This document shows positions 9,938 to 18,638 of a stretch of DNA of 64,000 bases, in pieces. Within the stretch, counting starts at the first letter, position 1; each line of letters begins with the position of its first letter. Made by a program: the position numbers and the translations under genes. Below the pieces are notes generated by a model that was not told where the DNA came from, made no database searches, and was given only the letters and a program-made list of their open reading frames with translations. This stretch comes from Achromobacter spanius (lineage in GTDB: Bacteria; Pseudomonadota; Gammaproteobacteria; Burkholderiales; Burkholderiaceae_B). The stretch is taken from assembly GCF_029637605.1 (NCBI RefSeq), contig NZ_CP121261.1, positions 3,844,001-3,908,000 on the forward strand, read 5' to 3'.

Positions 9938-10478
9938 CCTCTACGCCCACGACGCCCCCGGCCCCCACCTGATTCTTGACGGCCGCCTGCAAGCCGATAC
10001 GTCTCGCCCTTTCGTGCCCGAACCCGAAGTGGCCGCCGAAGGCCAGGTGCCCACGGACGAACCCGGCTGGGTCGTGCCGCTGTCCATCTGGAAGACCTCG
10101 CGCGCCACCTTGCGCCGCCACCAGCATCCCGTGGCCGTGCTGCTGGAACCCGACGCTGACCTGCGCGACCTGCTTGATGCCGACGGCACCCTGAACCCCG
10201 CCGGCATCGCCTTCATCGCCGTGGACTTTCCCAACTACACAGATGGCCGTGGCTATTCGCTGGCGCAATTGCTGCGCACGCAATACCAATGGGCCGGCGA
10301 ACTACGCGCGGTAGGTGACGTGATGATCGACACCATCCACTACCAGGCCCGCGTCGGCTTCAACAGCTTCCTGGTCAAGCCCGGCCACGACCCGCACAAG
10401 GCGCTGGACGCCTTCAAGACGTTCACGGTGCATTACCAGAAAACGTATCGCGCGCCCCCGTCGGCCGCGGCCGCCTGA
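9930..10478 (+). CDS. DUF934 protein, partner of sulfite reductase
   Basis: Small cytoplasmic protein of 182 residues of the DUF934 family, which in beta-proteobacteria nearly always follows the sulfite reductase hemoprotein gene. Typical blocks are WVVPLSIWK, V-L-L-E-P-D-A-D, IAVDFPNYTDGRGYSLAQLLR and GELRAVGDVMIDTIHYQARVGF. The exact role is not established; an accessory or electron-transfer role to CysI is the usual suggestion. The ATG at 9930 lies inside the end of cysI, indicating translational coupling. A longer frame from 9816 is an overlap artefact. Confidence 0.85.
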
Positions 10479-10495
10479 TACCCCCGCGCGCCGCG

Positions 10496-11260
10496 CTACA
10501 GCCGAGCTTCATCCTGCGCCAGGTGCGTGCGGATCAGCTCGGCAATGCTGCGCTGGCGCGTGGCCTGCATGCGGTCGATCACGCTGGACACGCTGACCGC
10601 CAGACGCGGATAGCCGCTGGCATCGCACAGCGCCACGCCCACGCCCAGCACACCGGGCACGGCGGCGTTGCCCACCACCGACCATCCCCGGCCCCGCGTG
10701 TTTTCCACCAGGCGCCGCATGTGCGCGGCGGTCATGCCGCCATAGGCGCTCAGCGCTTGCGCGTTTTGCGTCACCACATCATCGGCTTCGCCTGGCGGCA
10801 AGGCGGCCAGTAGCGCCAGCCCCGCCGCCCCCACGCCCAAGGGCTGGCGGTGGCCCACCGTTACCGCCAGCACCTGCACGGCGTAGTTGCCGACCTCGCG
10901 GTGCAGGCACAGCGAATCGTTGGCCGCGCGGCAAATCAGGAAGGCCGAGTCGCCCGTTACATCGCTGATCTGGCGCAGTATCGGGCGCAACCGCCGCACC
11001 GCCTGCGCGTGGGGGTCGTCCGCCATCATCACGCCCAGTTCCGCCATCCGCCAGCGCGGCGCATTTGGCTCGCGCAGCGCGTAGCCCTCTTCCATCAGCA
11101 CATCCAGGTAACGGTAGACGGTAGACCGCTGCATACCCGCCGCGCGCGCGATATCGGCCACATGCATGCCCCCCGCCCCCGCCTGCCGCAACACCCCCAA
11201 CACCCGCAACCCACGGCGCAGGATGCGCGGGCCAGTCTCTTCCGAATCACGTTTGTTCAT
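10496..11260 (-). CDS. IclR family transcriptional regulator
   Basis: Regulator of 254 residues. The N-terminal winged helix-turn-helix is at about 13-70 (MHVADIARAAGMQRSTVYRYLDVLMEEGY), followed by the IclR effector domain from about 85 (GVGAAGLALLAALP, GRGWSVVGNAAVPGVLGVGVALCD). It is divergent from the Bug receptor / acyl-CoA ligase / lyase / SDR cluster and very likely controls it. TTTGGACA lies just before its own start codon and the inverse TGTCCAAA before the receptor gene. Confidence 0.88.
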   Translation of the reverse strand: MNKRDSEETGPRILRRGLRVLGVLRQAGAGGMHVADIARAAGMQRSTVYRYLDVLMEEGYALREPNAPRWRMAELGVMMADDPHAQAVRRLRPILRQISDVTGDSAFLICRAANDSLCLHREVGNYAVQVLAVTVGHRQPLGVGAAGLALLAALPPGEADDVVTQNAQALSAYGGMTAAHMRRLVENTRGRGWSVVGNAAVPGVLGVGVALCDASGYPRLAVSVSSVIDRMQATRQRSIAELIRTHLAQDEARL

Positions 11261-11336
11261 ATTTTGGACACGCTGCGTTGATGACGCCCTTGACTAAGCC
11301 CAATATGAAAACGGGCAGACAAAGATCTGTCCAAAT
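11261..11336. promoter_or_regulatory. Paired candidate IclR operators
   Basis: TTTGGACA at 11263-11270 and its exact inverse TGTCCAAA at 11329-11336 sit at opposite ends of the 102-bp divergent promoter region, one touching each gene's leader. IclR-type operators are often TGGA...TCCA-like, so a shared regulator site for both directions is plausible. Confidence 0.5.
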
Positions 11337-11362
11337 ACTAGACAAACAGGACGGAGACAACA

Positions 11363-12352
11363 ATGAAGACAATCACCAGGAGGCTGGCCGCCATCGCGGC
11401 CGCCCTGAGCGGCACGCTAGCCGTCAATGGCGCTTCGCTTGCGGCCGCGCCCTATCCCGACCGACCCGTGACCATCGTGGTGGGCTACGCCGCCGGCGGC
11501 GCCACCGACATCGTCGCGCGCTTGATGGCCAAGTCGCTGACCGAAGAGCTTGGGCAAAGCTTCGTCGTCGAAAACAAGACGGGCGCCAACAGCAACATCG
11601 GCGCGGAAATCGTGTCACGCGCCACGGCCGACGGCTACACGCTGTACATGGGCTCCATCGCCAACACCATCAATCGCTCGCTGTACAGCAAGCTCAACTA
11701 CGACTTCGTCAAAGACTTCAAGCCGGTCGGGCTGGTCGCCACCATTCCCAACATTCTTGTCGTCAACCCCAAGGTGCCGATCAAGACGGTGCAGGAATAC
11801 ATCGCCTACGCCAAGGCGAATCCGGGCAAGCTGACCTGCGCCTCGTCCGGCAGCGGCTCGTCCATTCACCTGTCGTGCGAGCTCTTCAAGATGGAAACCA
11901 GCACCGACATCCTGCACGTGCCGTATCGCGGCAGCGGTCCGGCCGTGGCCGATCTGCTGGGCGGACAAGTGGATTCCATGTTCGACAACCTGCCGTCGTC
12001 GCTGCCGCATGTGCAGGCCGGCAAGCTGCGCGCGCTGGGGGTCACGTCACCCAAGCGGCTGGACGCCACCCCCGATGTGCCCACGCTGGCCGAATCCGGT
12101 TTGGCGGGCTTTGACGTGGAATCGTGGTTCGGCCTGATGGCGCCCGCCGGCACGCCCGACGCTGTCGTCAAGCGCTTGAACGAGGCCTTGAACAAGGCGC
12201 TGGCCAGCGCGGCGGTGCAGGCGTCCTACAAGCAGTCGGGCTTCTACGCGCCGCAACCGCCGAATACCCCGCAGACTTTCAGCAAGAAGATCGCCAGCGA
12301 AATCGACAAATGGGGCGCCGTGGTCAAGCGCGCCAACATCAAGGCCAACTAG
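11363..12352 (+). CDS. Tripartite tricarboxylate (Bug) family substrate-binding protein
   Basis: Periplasmic binding protein of 329 residues of the Bug/TctC family. The signal peptide is MKTITRRLAAIAAALSGTLAVNGASLAAA; mature YPDRPVTIVVGYAAGGATDIVARLMA is the family's first strand and loop. D-T-N-type ligand contacts follow in G-S-I-A-N-T-I-N and HVPYRGSGPAVADLLGGQVD. No TctA/TctB membrane genes are nearby, as is common in Achromobacter and Bordetella, where many such receptors are orphans. It leads the catabolic cluster and is followed by the ligase gene 17 bases later. Ribosome site ACGGAGAC. Confidence 0.9.
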   Translation: MKTITRRLAAIAAALSGTLAVNGASLAAAPYPDRPVTIVVGYAAGGATDIVARLMAKSLTEELGQSFVVENKTGANSNIGAEIVSRATADGYTLYMGSIANTINRSLYSKLNYDFVKDFKPVGLVATIPNILVVNPKVPIKTVQEYIAYAKANPGKLTCASSGSGSSIHLSCELFKMETSTDILHVPYRGSGPAVADLLGGQVDSMFDNLPSSLPHVQAGKLRALGVTSPKRLDATPDVPTLAESGLAGFDVESWFGLMAPAGTPDAVVKRLNEALNKALASAAVQASYKQSGFYAPQPPNTPQTFSKKIASEIDKWGAVVKRANIKAN

Positions 12353-12369
12353 GTTTCAAGGAGCACAGG

Positions 12370-13875
12370 GTGTACCCGATCGATTTTTTCTTTCGCGCTG
12401 CCGAGCAGTATCCGCAGCGCGTGGCCCTGGACGGCCCCGATGGCGTCGTGACCTACGCCGAACTCGCGGCCGACACACGCGCTCTGGCGGCCGCCTTGCA
12501 AGAGCTGGACCCGGCCCCGCAAACCCGTGTGGCCATCTGCGCGGGCAATTCCGCTCGGCACATTCTTGCCTTGCTGGCGGTGATGGCCAGCGGCAAGGTC
12601 TGGGTACCGCTCAACTACCGCAGCACCGAGCGTGAGATCGGTCGCATCCTGGACGCCACGGCGCCGTCGATCGTCATCGTCGACGGCGTCGGGGCGCCGC
12701 TGGCGCGCGCATCGGATGGCGCCCGCATCCATCTGGAAGACAGCGCCGAAGAACTGGCGGCGGGCGCACTGCTCAAGCGTTATGCCGGACGCGAGCCCGT
12801 GCGCCACGACTTGTCACGCGATGCCACCCAGGCCATCAAGTTCACGGGCGGCACGACCGGGCTGCCCAAGGGCGTGATGCAGCCGTACCGCGCGTGGAAC
12901 GCGGGCATCATCAACCAAATCGCCAGTTGGGAACTGACCCACGAAGACCGCTACGTGGTGTCCGCGCCCATCACGCACGGCACAGGCACCTATCTGCTGC
13001 CCATCCTGGCGCGTGGCGGCGCGCATCTGCTGCTGGACAGCGTGACGCCGGCCAGCATCACGGCGGCGTTTCGCGAACGAGGCGGCACGCTGAGCTTCAT
13101 GCCGCCCACGCTGATCTACATGATCATGGCGCAGCCAGGTGTGTCGCGCGCCGACTTCCCTCGCCTGCGCAACCTGATCTACGGCGGCGCGCCCATGCCG
13201 CCTGAAAAAATCGACCAGGCGCGCGACTTCTTCGGCCCCGTGATGGGCACTACCTACGGCCAGACCGAAGCACCGCAGATCGTCACGGTGCTGCGCCCCG
13301 CCGACCTGGAAACGCCCGAGAACCGCGCCTCGGTCGGCCGGGTAACCTGGTTGTCGGACGTGGCCATCATGGGCGCCGACGGCGCGCTGCTGCCCCGAGG
13401 CGAGATCGGTGAAGTGGTGGTGCAGGGCGACCTGACCATGACCGGCTACTGGCGCCTGCCCGAGAAGACGGCGGAAACGGTGGTCGACGGTTGGCTGCAC
13501 ACGGGCGATACCGGCCTGATCGATGCGCGCGGCTTCCTGTTCCTGAAAGACCGCTTGCGCGACGTCATCATCACCGGCGGCTTCAACGTGTATCCCGTGG
13601 ACGTCGAGAACGCGCTGTCGGCGCACCCCTCGGTGTACGAATGCTCGGTGTTCGGCCTGCCCGACGACAAATGGGGCGAGGCCGTTCACGCCGCCGTCCA
13701 ACTACAACCTGGCGCGCAAGCCGACGCCGATGCGCTCAAAGCCCATGTGCGCGCGCTGCTGGGCCCGGTCGCCACCCCCAAACAATTCCATTTCCACGAC
13801 AGCCTGCCACGCTCCAGCGTGGGCAAGGTGTTGAAGAACGCCGTGCGCGACGCCGCGCAAAAGGAAACACCATGA
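12370..13875 (+). CDS. AMP-forming acyl-CoA ligase
   Basis: Class I adenylate-forming enzyme of 501 residues, probably converting a carboxylic acid to its CoA thioester. The P-loop-like motif is FTGGTTGLPKG, the adenine block YGGAPMP, then TTYGQTEAPQ, GWLHTGDTG and GFLFLKDRLRDVIITGGFNVYP, and the catalytic lysine in PRSSVGKVLK. The start is GTG at 12370 with AAGGAG six bases before it; earlier in-frame codons lie inside the receptor gene. It overlaps the next gene at ATGA. The substrate is unknown; the neighbouring citryl-CoA-lyase-like gene suggests a di- or tricarboxylate. Confidence 0.85.
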   Translation: MYPIDFFFRAAEQYPQRVALDGPDGVVTYAELAADTRALAAALQELDPAPQTRVAICAGNSARHILALLAVMASGKVWVPLNYRSTEREIGRILDATAPSIVIVDGVGAPLARASDGARIHLEDSAEELAAGALLKRYAGREPVRHDLSRDATQAIKFTGGTTGLPKGVMQPYRAWNAGIINQIASWELTHEDRYVVSAPITHGTGTYLLPILARGGAHLLLDSVTPASITAAFRERGGTLSFMPPTLIYMIMAQPGVSRADFPRLRNLIYGGAPMPPEKIDQARDFFGPVMGTTYGQTEAPQIVTVLRPADLETPENRASVGRVTWLSDVAIMGADGALLPRGEIGEVVVQGDLTMTGYWRLPEKTAETVVDGWLHTGDTGLIDARGFLFLKDRLRDVIITGGFNVYPVDVENALSAHPSVYECSVFGLPDDKWGEAVHAAVQLQPGAQADADALKAHVRALLGPVATPKQFHFHDSLPRSSVGKVLKNAVRDAAQKETP

Positions 13876-14666
13876 GCACCACCCCTGAAACCCGTCTTTG
13901 TGCCCACCACCTGACCGGCATGTCGTACCGGGATGTAGACCTGGTTGAAGACCTGATCGGCAAGAAGACGTTTACCGAAGTCATGATCATGCAGATCCTG
14001 GGGCGTGATGCGCGCCCCGTGGACATGCGCATCGTCGACGCCGTGCTGGTGACCTTGATGGAACACGGCATGACGCCCAGCGCCATTGCCACGCGCCTGA
14101 TCTACATGAGCGCGCCCGAGAACCTGCAAGGCGCGGTCGCCTCCGGGCTGATGGCGGTGGGCAGCCAGTTTGTAGGCACCATGGAAAACTGCTCGCGCCT
14201 GCTGGACCGCATCAAGCAGGCGGCGGATGGCCGGGCCGAAGCGCTAGCCATCGCACGCGAGTTCCGCGAGCAGCGCCGCGCCCTGCCCGGCTTTGGCCAC
14301 CATCTGCACAAGCCCGACGACCCGCGTTCGATCAAGCTGCTGGCGCTGGCTGAAGCCGAGCCGGACCTGGACGGCGCATCGCTGCGGGCGCTGCGCCTGC
14401 TGGGGACAGCGGTGGACGAGACCTATGGCAAGCACATCACCATCAACGCCACGGGCGCGGTGGCGGCGCTGCTGAGCGAGATCGGCGTCCCCACCGACCT
14501 GATGCGCGGCTTCGCCGTCATTTCACGCGCGGCCGGCCTGGTGTCGCACGTGGCGGAAGAACAGCAGAGCCCGTCGGGCCGCTACATCTGGGAAACCATC
14601 GACCACGCCATTCCCTATGTGGGCAAGGGCAAGACGCATCAGCAGGACGGCGAGGGCTCGGCGTGA
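13872..14666 (+). CDS. Citryl-CoA lyase-like protein (short citrate synthase fold)
   Basis: Short citrate-synthase-family protein of 264 residues, much smaller than true citrate synthases (about 430), resembling proteins annotated as citryl-CoA lyase. Conserved blocks are PGFGHHLHKPDDPR (active-site histidine), GKHITINATGAVAALLSEIG and FAVISRAAGLVSHVAEE. I infer that it cleaves the CoA ester made by the upstream ligase, releasing acetyl-CoA or a related thioester. It overlaps the ligase (ATGA) and the SDR (GTGA), so translation is coupled. Confidence 0.75.
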   Translation: MSTTPETRLCAHHLTGMSYRDVDLVEDLIGKKTFTEVMIMQILGRDARPVDMRIVDAVLVTLMEHGMTPSAIATRLIYMSAPENLQGAVASGLMAVGSQFVGTMENCSRLLDRIKQAADGRAEALAIAREFREQRRALPGFGHHLHKPDDPRSIKLLALAEAEPDLDGASLRALRLLGTAVDETYGKHITINATGAVAALLSEIGVPTDLMRGFAVISRAAGLVSHVAEEQQSPSGRYIWETIDHAIPYVGKGKTHQQDGEGSA

Positions 14667-15523
14667 CCGCCACGGCCAATGCGGCCACCCCGGCTAGCGC
14701 CCCCGCCGCCACAACGGCCTCTGGCAACGGGCGCCTGGCGGGCAAGATCGCCTTGGTGGCCGGCGCCGGCGCGTCGGCCGCCGGCTGGAGCATCGGCCGC
14801 GCAAGCTGCGTGACGCTGGCGCGCGAAGGCGCGGCGGTGGTGGCGCTGGACGTGGATCTTGCCGCCGCCGAAGACGCCGCGCACCAGGTCGAACTGGCGG
14901 GCGGCAGCGCCTTGGCCGTGCAAGCGGACGTGGCCGACCCGGACGCCATGCAGGCCGCGGTGGACGCCGCGCTGCGCCGCTACGGGCGCATCGACATCCT
15001 GCAAGCCAATGCGGGCATCGGCAAGGTGGGCGGGCCGGAGGATATTTCGTTGGATGACTGGAACCGCATCCAGCAAGTGAACGTGACCAGCCTGCTGATC
15101 GCCACGCGCATCCTGGCGCCGCTGATGCGCCAGCAAGGCGGCGGGGCCATCGTCACGGTGTCGTCCATTGCGGGCATCCGCTATACCGGCTATCCGCATC
15201 TGGCCTATAGCGTCAGCAAGGCCGCGGTGATTCATTTTGCGCGCATGGCGGCGCAGCAATACGCGGGCGACGGCATCCGCGTGAACACCGTCATCCCCGG
15301 CCTGATCGACACGCCGCGCGTGGCGCAAAACGTGGCGCGCATGTTCGACCCCAACGACCTACAGGCGGCGCTGGCCGCGCGCGACAAACAGGTGCCGATG
15401 GGCCGCATGGGCACGCCCTGGGAAGTGGCGAAGGCTGTGGCCTTCCTGGCGTCGGACGATGCGTCCTACATCACCGGCACGGAACTGGTGGTGGATGGCG
15501 GGCTGACAGGCAAGTACGCCTGA
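14663..15523 (+). CDS. Short-chain dehydrogenase/reductase
   Basis: Classical SDR of 286 residues. The nucleotide loop is an expanded GAGASAAGWSIGR (about 33-45), acidic DVD follows the second strand, then LQANAGIGK, catalytic S in VTVSSIAG, and Y-S-V-S-K. VNTVIPGLIDTP and TELVVDGGLTGKYA are the C-terminal blocks. An Ala/Thr-rich tail of about 22 residues precedes the fold. The GTG start overlaps the lyase stop. It probably oxidises a hydroxyacid or alcohol in the same pathway. Confidence 0.85.
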   Translation: MTATANAATPASAPAATTASGNGRLAGKIALVAGAGASAAGWSIGRASCVTLAREGAAVVALDVDLAAAEDAAHQVELAGGSALAVQADVADPDAMQAAVDAALRRYGRIDILQANAGIGKVGGPEDISLDDWNRIQQVNVTSLLIATRILAPLMRQQGGGAIVTVSSIAGIRYTGYPHLAYSVSKAAVIHFARMAAQQYAGDGIRVNTVIPGLIDTPRVAQNVARMFDPNDLQAALAARDKQVPMGRMGTPWEVAKAVAFLASDDASYITGTELVVDGGLTGKYA

Positions 15524-15564
15524 CGCGGACGGCATCAGGCGTCAGGTAACTGGCAAGGGACTGC

Positions 15565-16128
15565 TTACTTCATGCCTTCCCAGTGCGGGCCGGGCACGAC
15601 GATGTCGAAAAGCTCCAGCACGCGCGCCACGGTGTGGTCCACCATTTCTTCAATGCTTGCCGGGCGGTGATAGAACGCCGGCAGCGGCGGAAACACGATG
15701 CCGCCCATTTCGGTCACGGCGGTCATGTTGCGCAAGTGCGCCAGATTGAAGGGCGTTTCGCGCACCATCAGCACCAGGCGCCGGCGTTCCTTCAAGGTAA
15801 CGTCGGCGGCCCGCGTGATGAGGTTATCTGACAGGCCATGCGCCACGGCCGCCAAGGTGCGCATCGAACACGGCACGATCACCATGCCCGCCGTCTGAAA
15901 CGCACCGCTGGCCAGTGTGGCGCCCACATCGCGCACCGAATGCACGTGGTCGGCCAGCGCATAGATATCGTGGCGGCTGACATCAAGCTCGTGCTTGATG
16001 TTCAACACGCCCGAGGCCGACACCACCAGGTGCGTCTCAACATCGTCCACGCCACGCAAGGCTTGCAGCATGCGCACCGCGTAGAGCGCGCCGGTGGCGC
16101 CCGTGATGCCGATGACAAGTCGCCGCAT
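15565..16128 (-). CDS. ubiX: UbiX family flavin prenyltransferase
   Basis: Makes the prenylated FMN cofactor used by UbiD-type decarboxylases. The 187-residue length is standard. Seen: the N-terminal Rossmann-like GITGATGALYAVRML, the VVSASGV block, VIVPCSMRTLAAVAHGLSDNLITRAADVTLKERRRLVLMVRE and ETPFNLAHLRNM, and PPLPAFYHRP. It lies 7 bases after grxD and is probably cotranscribed. No ubiD partner is in the window. In this family the protein serves ubiquinone synthesis or catabolic decarboxylases; which one cannot be decided here. Confidence 0.88.
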   Translation of the reverse strand: MRRLVIGITGATGALYAVRMLQALRGVDDVETHLVVSASGVLNIKHELDVSRHDIYALADHVHSVRDVGATLASGAFQTAGMVIVPCSMRTLAAVAHGLSDNLITRAADVTLKERRRLVLMVRETPFNLAHLRNMTAVTEMGGIVFPPLPAFYHRPASIEEMVDHTVARVLELFDIVVPGPHWEGMK

Positions 16129-16135
16129 GGGCGGC

Positions 16136-16462
16136 TTAAGCCGTGGCGCCGGATTGCTCCAGCAGCGTCTTCAGTTCGCCGGATTCATTCATCTCGTTCA
16201 TGATGTCCGAGCCGCCGATGAATTCGCCCGCCACGTAGAGCTGCGGGATGGTGGGCCAGCTGGAGAATTCCTTGATGCCCTGGCGGACTTCGTCGTCTTC
16301 CAGCACGTTGACGGTAACCAGCTTCTTCACGCCACAGCCCTTGAGGATCTGGATGGCCTTGCCGGAAAAGCCGCATTGCGGGAATTGGGCGGTGCCCTTC
16401 ATGAACAGCACGACGGGGTGCTGGGTCACGGTTTCGCGGATGAATTCTTGAACGTCGCTCAT
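16136..16462 (-). CDS. grxD: Monothiol glutaredoxin, Grx4/GrxD type
   Basis: Iron-sulfur cluster carrier of 108 residues. The diagnostic C30-G-F-S active site is present with no second cysteine (Q-C-G-F-S-G-K-A). K-G-T before it and the W-P-T-I-P-Q-L-Y block with cis-proline and G-G-S-D-I glutathione contacts complete the family pattern. The start MSDVQEF at 16462 is preferred over an upstream in-frame codon at 16498, which adds 12 non-family residues. Confidence 0.93.
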   Translation of the reverse strand: MSDVQEFIRETVTQHPVVLFMKGTAQFPQCGFSGKAIQILKGCGVKKLVTVNVLEDDEVRQGIKEFSSWPTIPQLYVAGEFIGGSDIMNEMNESGELKTLLEQSGATA

Positions 16463-16628
16463 GGTGGTCTCTTGGACAGGCATAACGGAATACGCCAATT
16501 ATAGGTACAGCGGAAAAAACGGCCGTAAATACCCGTAAACCTCGCCGGATACCTACCCCCCGCGCCGGGCGACCCGGGCGGGCTTTTCGCGGGTTTCCCG
16601 CCCTGAAAATCTGTAACAACCGGGACGG

Positions 16629-17462
16629 TCAACGCCCCCCGGCCGGCCAGCGCCCGCCGGAAATTCTTTCAATGCCCGCCAGGTCGTGCCGGCTGTGCAC
16701 CGATTCGAAGCCCGCATCCGCCAGCAAGCCGCGTACCGCCTGCGCCTGGTCCCAGCCATGTTCCATCCATAACTGCGCGCCCGGCTTCAGGTGCGGGCCG
16801 GCGCCAGCCACGATGCGGCCCAGGTCTTCCAGTCCGCTCGCGCCATCAGTCAGCGCGCCGCGCGGTTCGAAACGCAGGTCGCCCTGATCCAGATGCGGAT
16901 CGTTATTAGCGACATAGGGCGGATTGGACACGATCAGATCAAAGCCTTCGCCCGCGGGCACGGCGTCGAACCAGCTGCCTTCCACGAAACGCACCGACGC
17001 GGTCAGATCCCAGGCGTTGGCCGCCGCCACTTTCAGCGCGGCAGCACTGACGTCGGACGCCATCACGCGCGCGTCGCGGCGCGCCAGGGCGATCGAAATC
17101 GCGATGGCGCCACTGCCGGTACCCAGGTCCAGCACGGCCGGCCCCGCGATACCCGCCACGCATTCCAGCGCGGTTTCCACCAGCACTTCGGTGTCGGGAC
17201 GCGGTATCAGCACGTCAGGCGTCACGCGAAAGCGGTGGCCCATGAACTCGCGATGGCCCAGCAGATACGCCATGGGTTCGCCGGCCAGGCGGCGCGCCAG
17301 CAAGGCCTCGAACGCCGCCGCCACGTCGGGCGCAAGCGGGTCGGTGTCGTGCGCCAGCAGCCAGGCGCGCGGCTTTTGCAGCACGTGTTCAAGCAGCATG
17401 CGCACTTCCAGGCGCGGCAGGCGCGTATCCAGCAGCAGGCTTTTCAGCTGGGGCGTCGTCAT
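16629..17462 (-). CDS. prmC: Peptide chain release factor N5-glutamine methyltransferase
   Basis: Methylates the glutamine of the GGQ motif in release factors. Of 277 residues, the N-terminal helical domain spans about 1-80; the SAM-binding motif DLGTGSGAI is at 112-120 and the catalytic NPPY at 180-183. It starts 9 bases after prfA, its substrate gene, a classic arrangement. Confidence 0.93.
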   Translation of the reverse strand: MTTPQLKSLLLDTRLPRLEVRMLLEHVLQKPRAWLLAHDTDPLAPDVAAAFEALLARRLAGEPMAYLLGHREFMGHRFRVTPDVLIPRPDTEVLVETALECVAGIAGPAVLDLGTGSGAIAISIALARRDARVMASDVSAAALKVAAANAWDLTASVRFVEGSWFDAVPAGEGFDLIVSNPPYVANNDPHLDQGDLRFEPRGALTDGASGLEDLGRIVAGAGPHLKPGAQLWMEHGWDQAQAVRGLLADAGFESVHSRHDLAGIERISGGRWPAGGR

Positions 17463-17471
17463 GGCGTCGCC

Positions 17472-18554
17472 TTAGATGTCGTCGCCCAGCGCCGCCAACT
17501 GCTCGGCCTGATGCTCGGCGATCAGCGCGCCGGTCAGCTCTTCCAGGTCGCCTTCCATGATCTGCTGCAATTTGTACAGCGTCAGGTTGATGCGGTGATC
17601 CGTCACACGGCCCTGCGGGAAGTTATAGGTGCGGATGCGCTCGGAGCGGTCGCCCGTGCCGATCAGGCTCTTGCGCTCGGCCGCTTCCTTGCTTTGCCGT
17701 TCGCGCGTTTCCTTGTCTTTCAAACGCGCGGCCAGCACCTGCATGGCCTTGTCCTTGTTGCGGTGCTGGGACCGGTCGTCCTGGCATTCCACCACCAACC
17801 CCGTCGGCAAGTGCGTGATGCGCACGGCGGAATCGGTCTTGTTGATGTGCTGGCCGCCCGCGCCGCTGGCACGGAACGTGTCGATGCGCAGGTCATTGGC
17901 GTTGATGACGATTTCCGACATCTCGTCGGCTTCGGCCATGACGGCCACGGTGCAGGCCGACGTGTGGATGCGCCCCTGCGCTTCGGTGGCGGGCACGCGC
18001 TGCACGCGGTGCGCGCCGGACTCGAACTTCAAGCGGCCATAGGCGCCGTCGCCGTCGATACGCGCGATCACTTCCTTGTAGCCGCCCAGTTCCGAGGCGC
18101 TTTCCGACATCAGCTCGACGCGCCAGCCGCGTGTTTCCGCGTAGCGCGTGTACATGCGCAGCAGGTCACCCGAGAACAGCGCGCTTTCGTCGCCGCCCGT
18201 GCCCGCGCGGATTTCCAGGAACACGCTGCGCCCGTCATTGGGGTCGCGCGGCAGCAGCAGCAATTGCAGCGCGCTTTCCAGGCTTTCCAGCTTGACGCGG
18301 CCCGACTTGATCTCGTCTTCGGCCATGGATTTCATGTCCGGATCGGACAGCATTTCCTGTGCCGTCGCCAGGTCTTCCTCGGTGCGGGCAAAAGCGGTGA
18401 AAGCCTCCACAACGGGTTCCAGCTCGGCGCGTTCGCGTGAGAGTTTGCGGAAACGGTCCATATCGGACGCGGTTTCCGGTTGAGCGAGCAATGCGTCCAC
18501 CTCGATCAGGCGGTTACACAGATGCTCCAGCCGGCTGCGCATGGAAGATTTCAT
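17472..18554 (-). CDS. prfA: Peptide chain release factor 1
   Basis: Terminates translation at UAA and UAG. The 360 residues are the normal length. The stop-codon recognition motif P-A-T is at 188-190 and the catalytic GGQ at 233-235 ([15 protein letters not shown]). It lies between hemA and prmC. The start at 18554 has no strong Shine-Dalgarno; M5 at 18542 is an alternative. Confidence 0.95.
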   Translation of the reverse strand: MKSSMRSRLEHLCNRLIEVDALLAQPETASDMDRFRKLSRERAELEPVVEAFTAFARTEEDLATAQEMLSDPDMKSMAEDEIKSGRVKLESLESALQLLLLPRDPNDGRSVFLEIRAGTGGDESALFSGDLLRMYTRYAETRGWRVELMSESASELGGYKEVIARIDGDGAYGRLKFESGAHRVQRVPATEAQGRIHTSACTVAVMAEADEMSEIVINANDLRIDTFRASGAGGQHINKTDSAVRITHLPTGLVVECQDDRSQHRNKDKAMQVLAARLKDKETRERQSKEAAERKSLIGTGDRSERIRTYNFPQGRVTDHRINLTLYKLQQIMEGDLEELTGALIAEHQAEQLAALGDDI

Positions 18555-18638
18555 GGGGAATGACCAAAGAGAAAACAGGAATAGCGGGCGCCCACAAAGA
18601 CGAACGCCCGCCAGGAGGCGGGACGTGGGGCAGATTCG

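Noticed and set aside
15565..16128. UbiX considered part of the upstream catabolic ligase-lyase-SDR cluster
   Set aside because: It is on the opposite strand and only 7 bases after grxD, so it belongs to the housekeeping run; no UbiD gene is present.
18600..18635. CGCCCGCC/GGCGGG dyad after hemA considered as a terminator
   Set aside because: The stem is short and no T-run follows on the minus strand.
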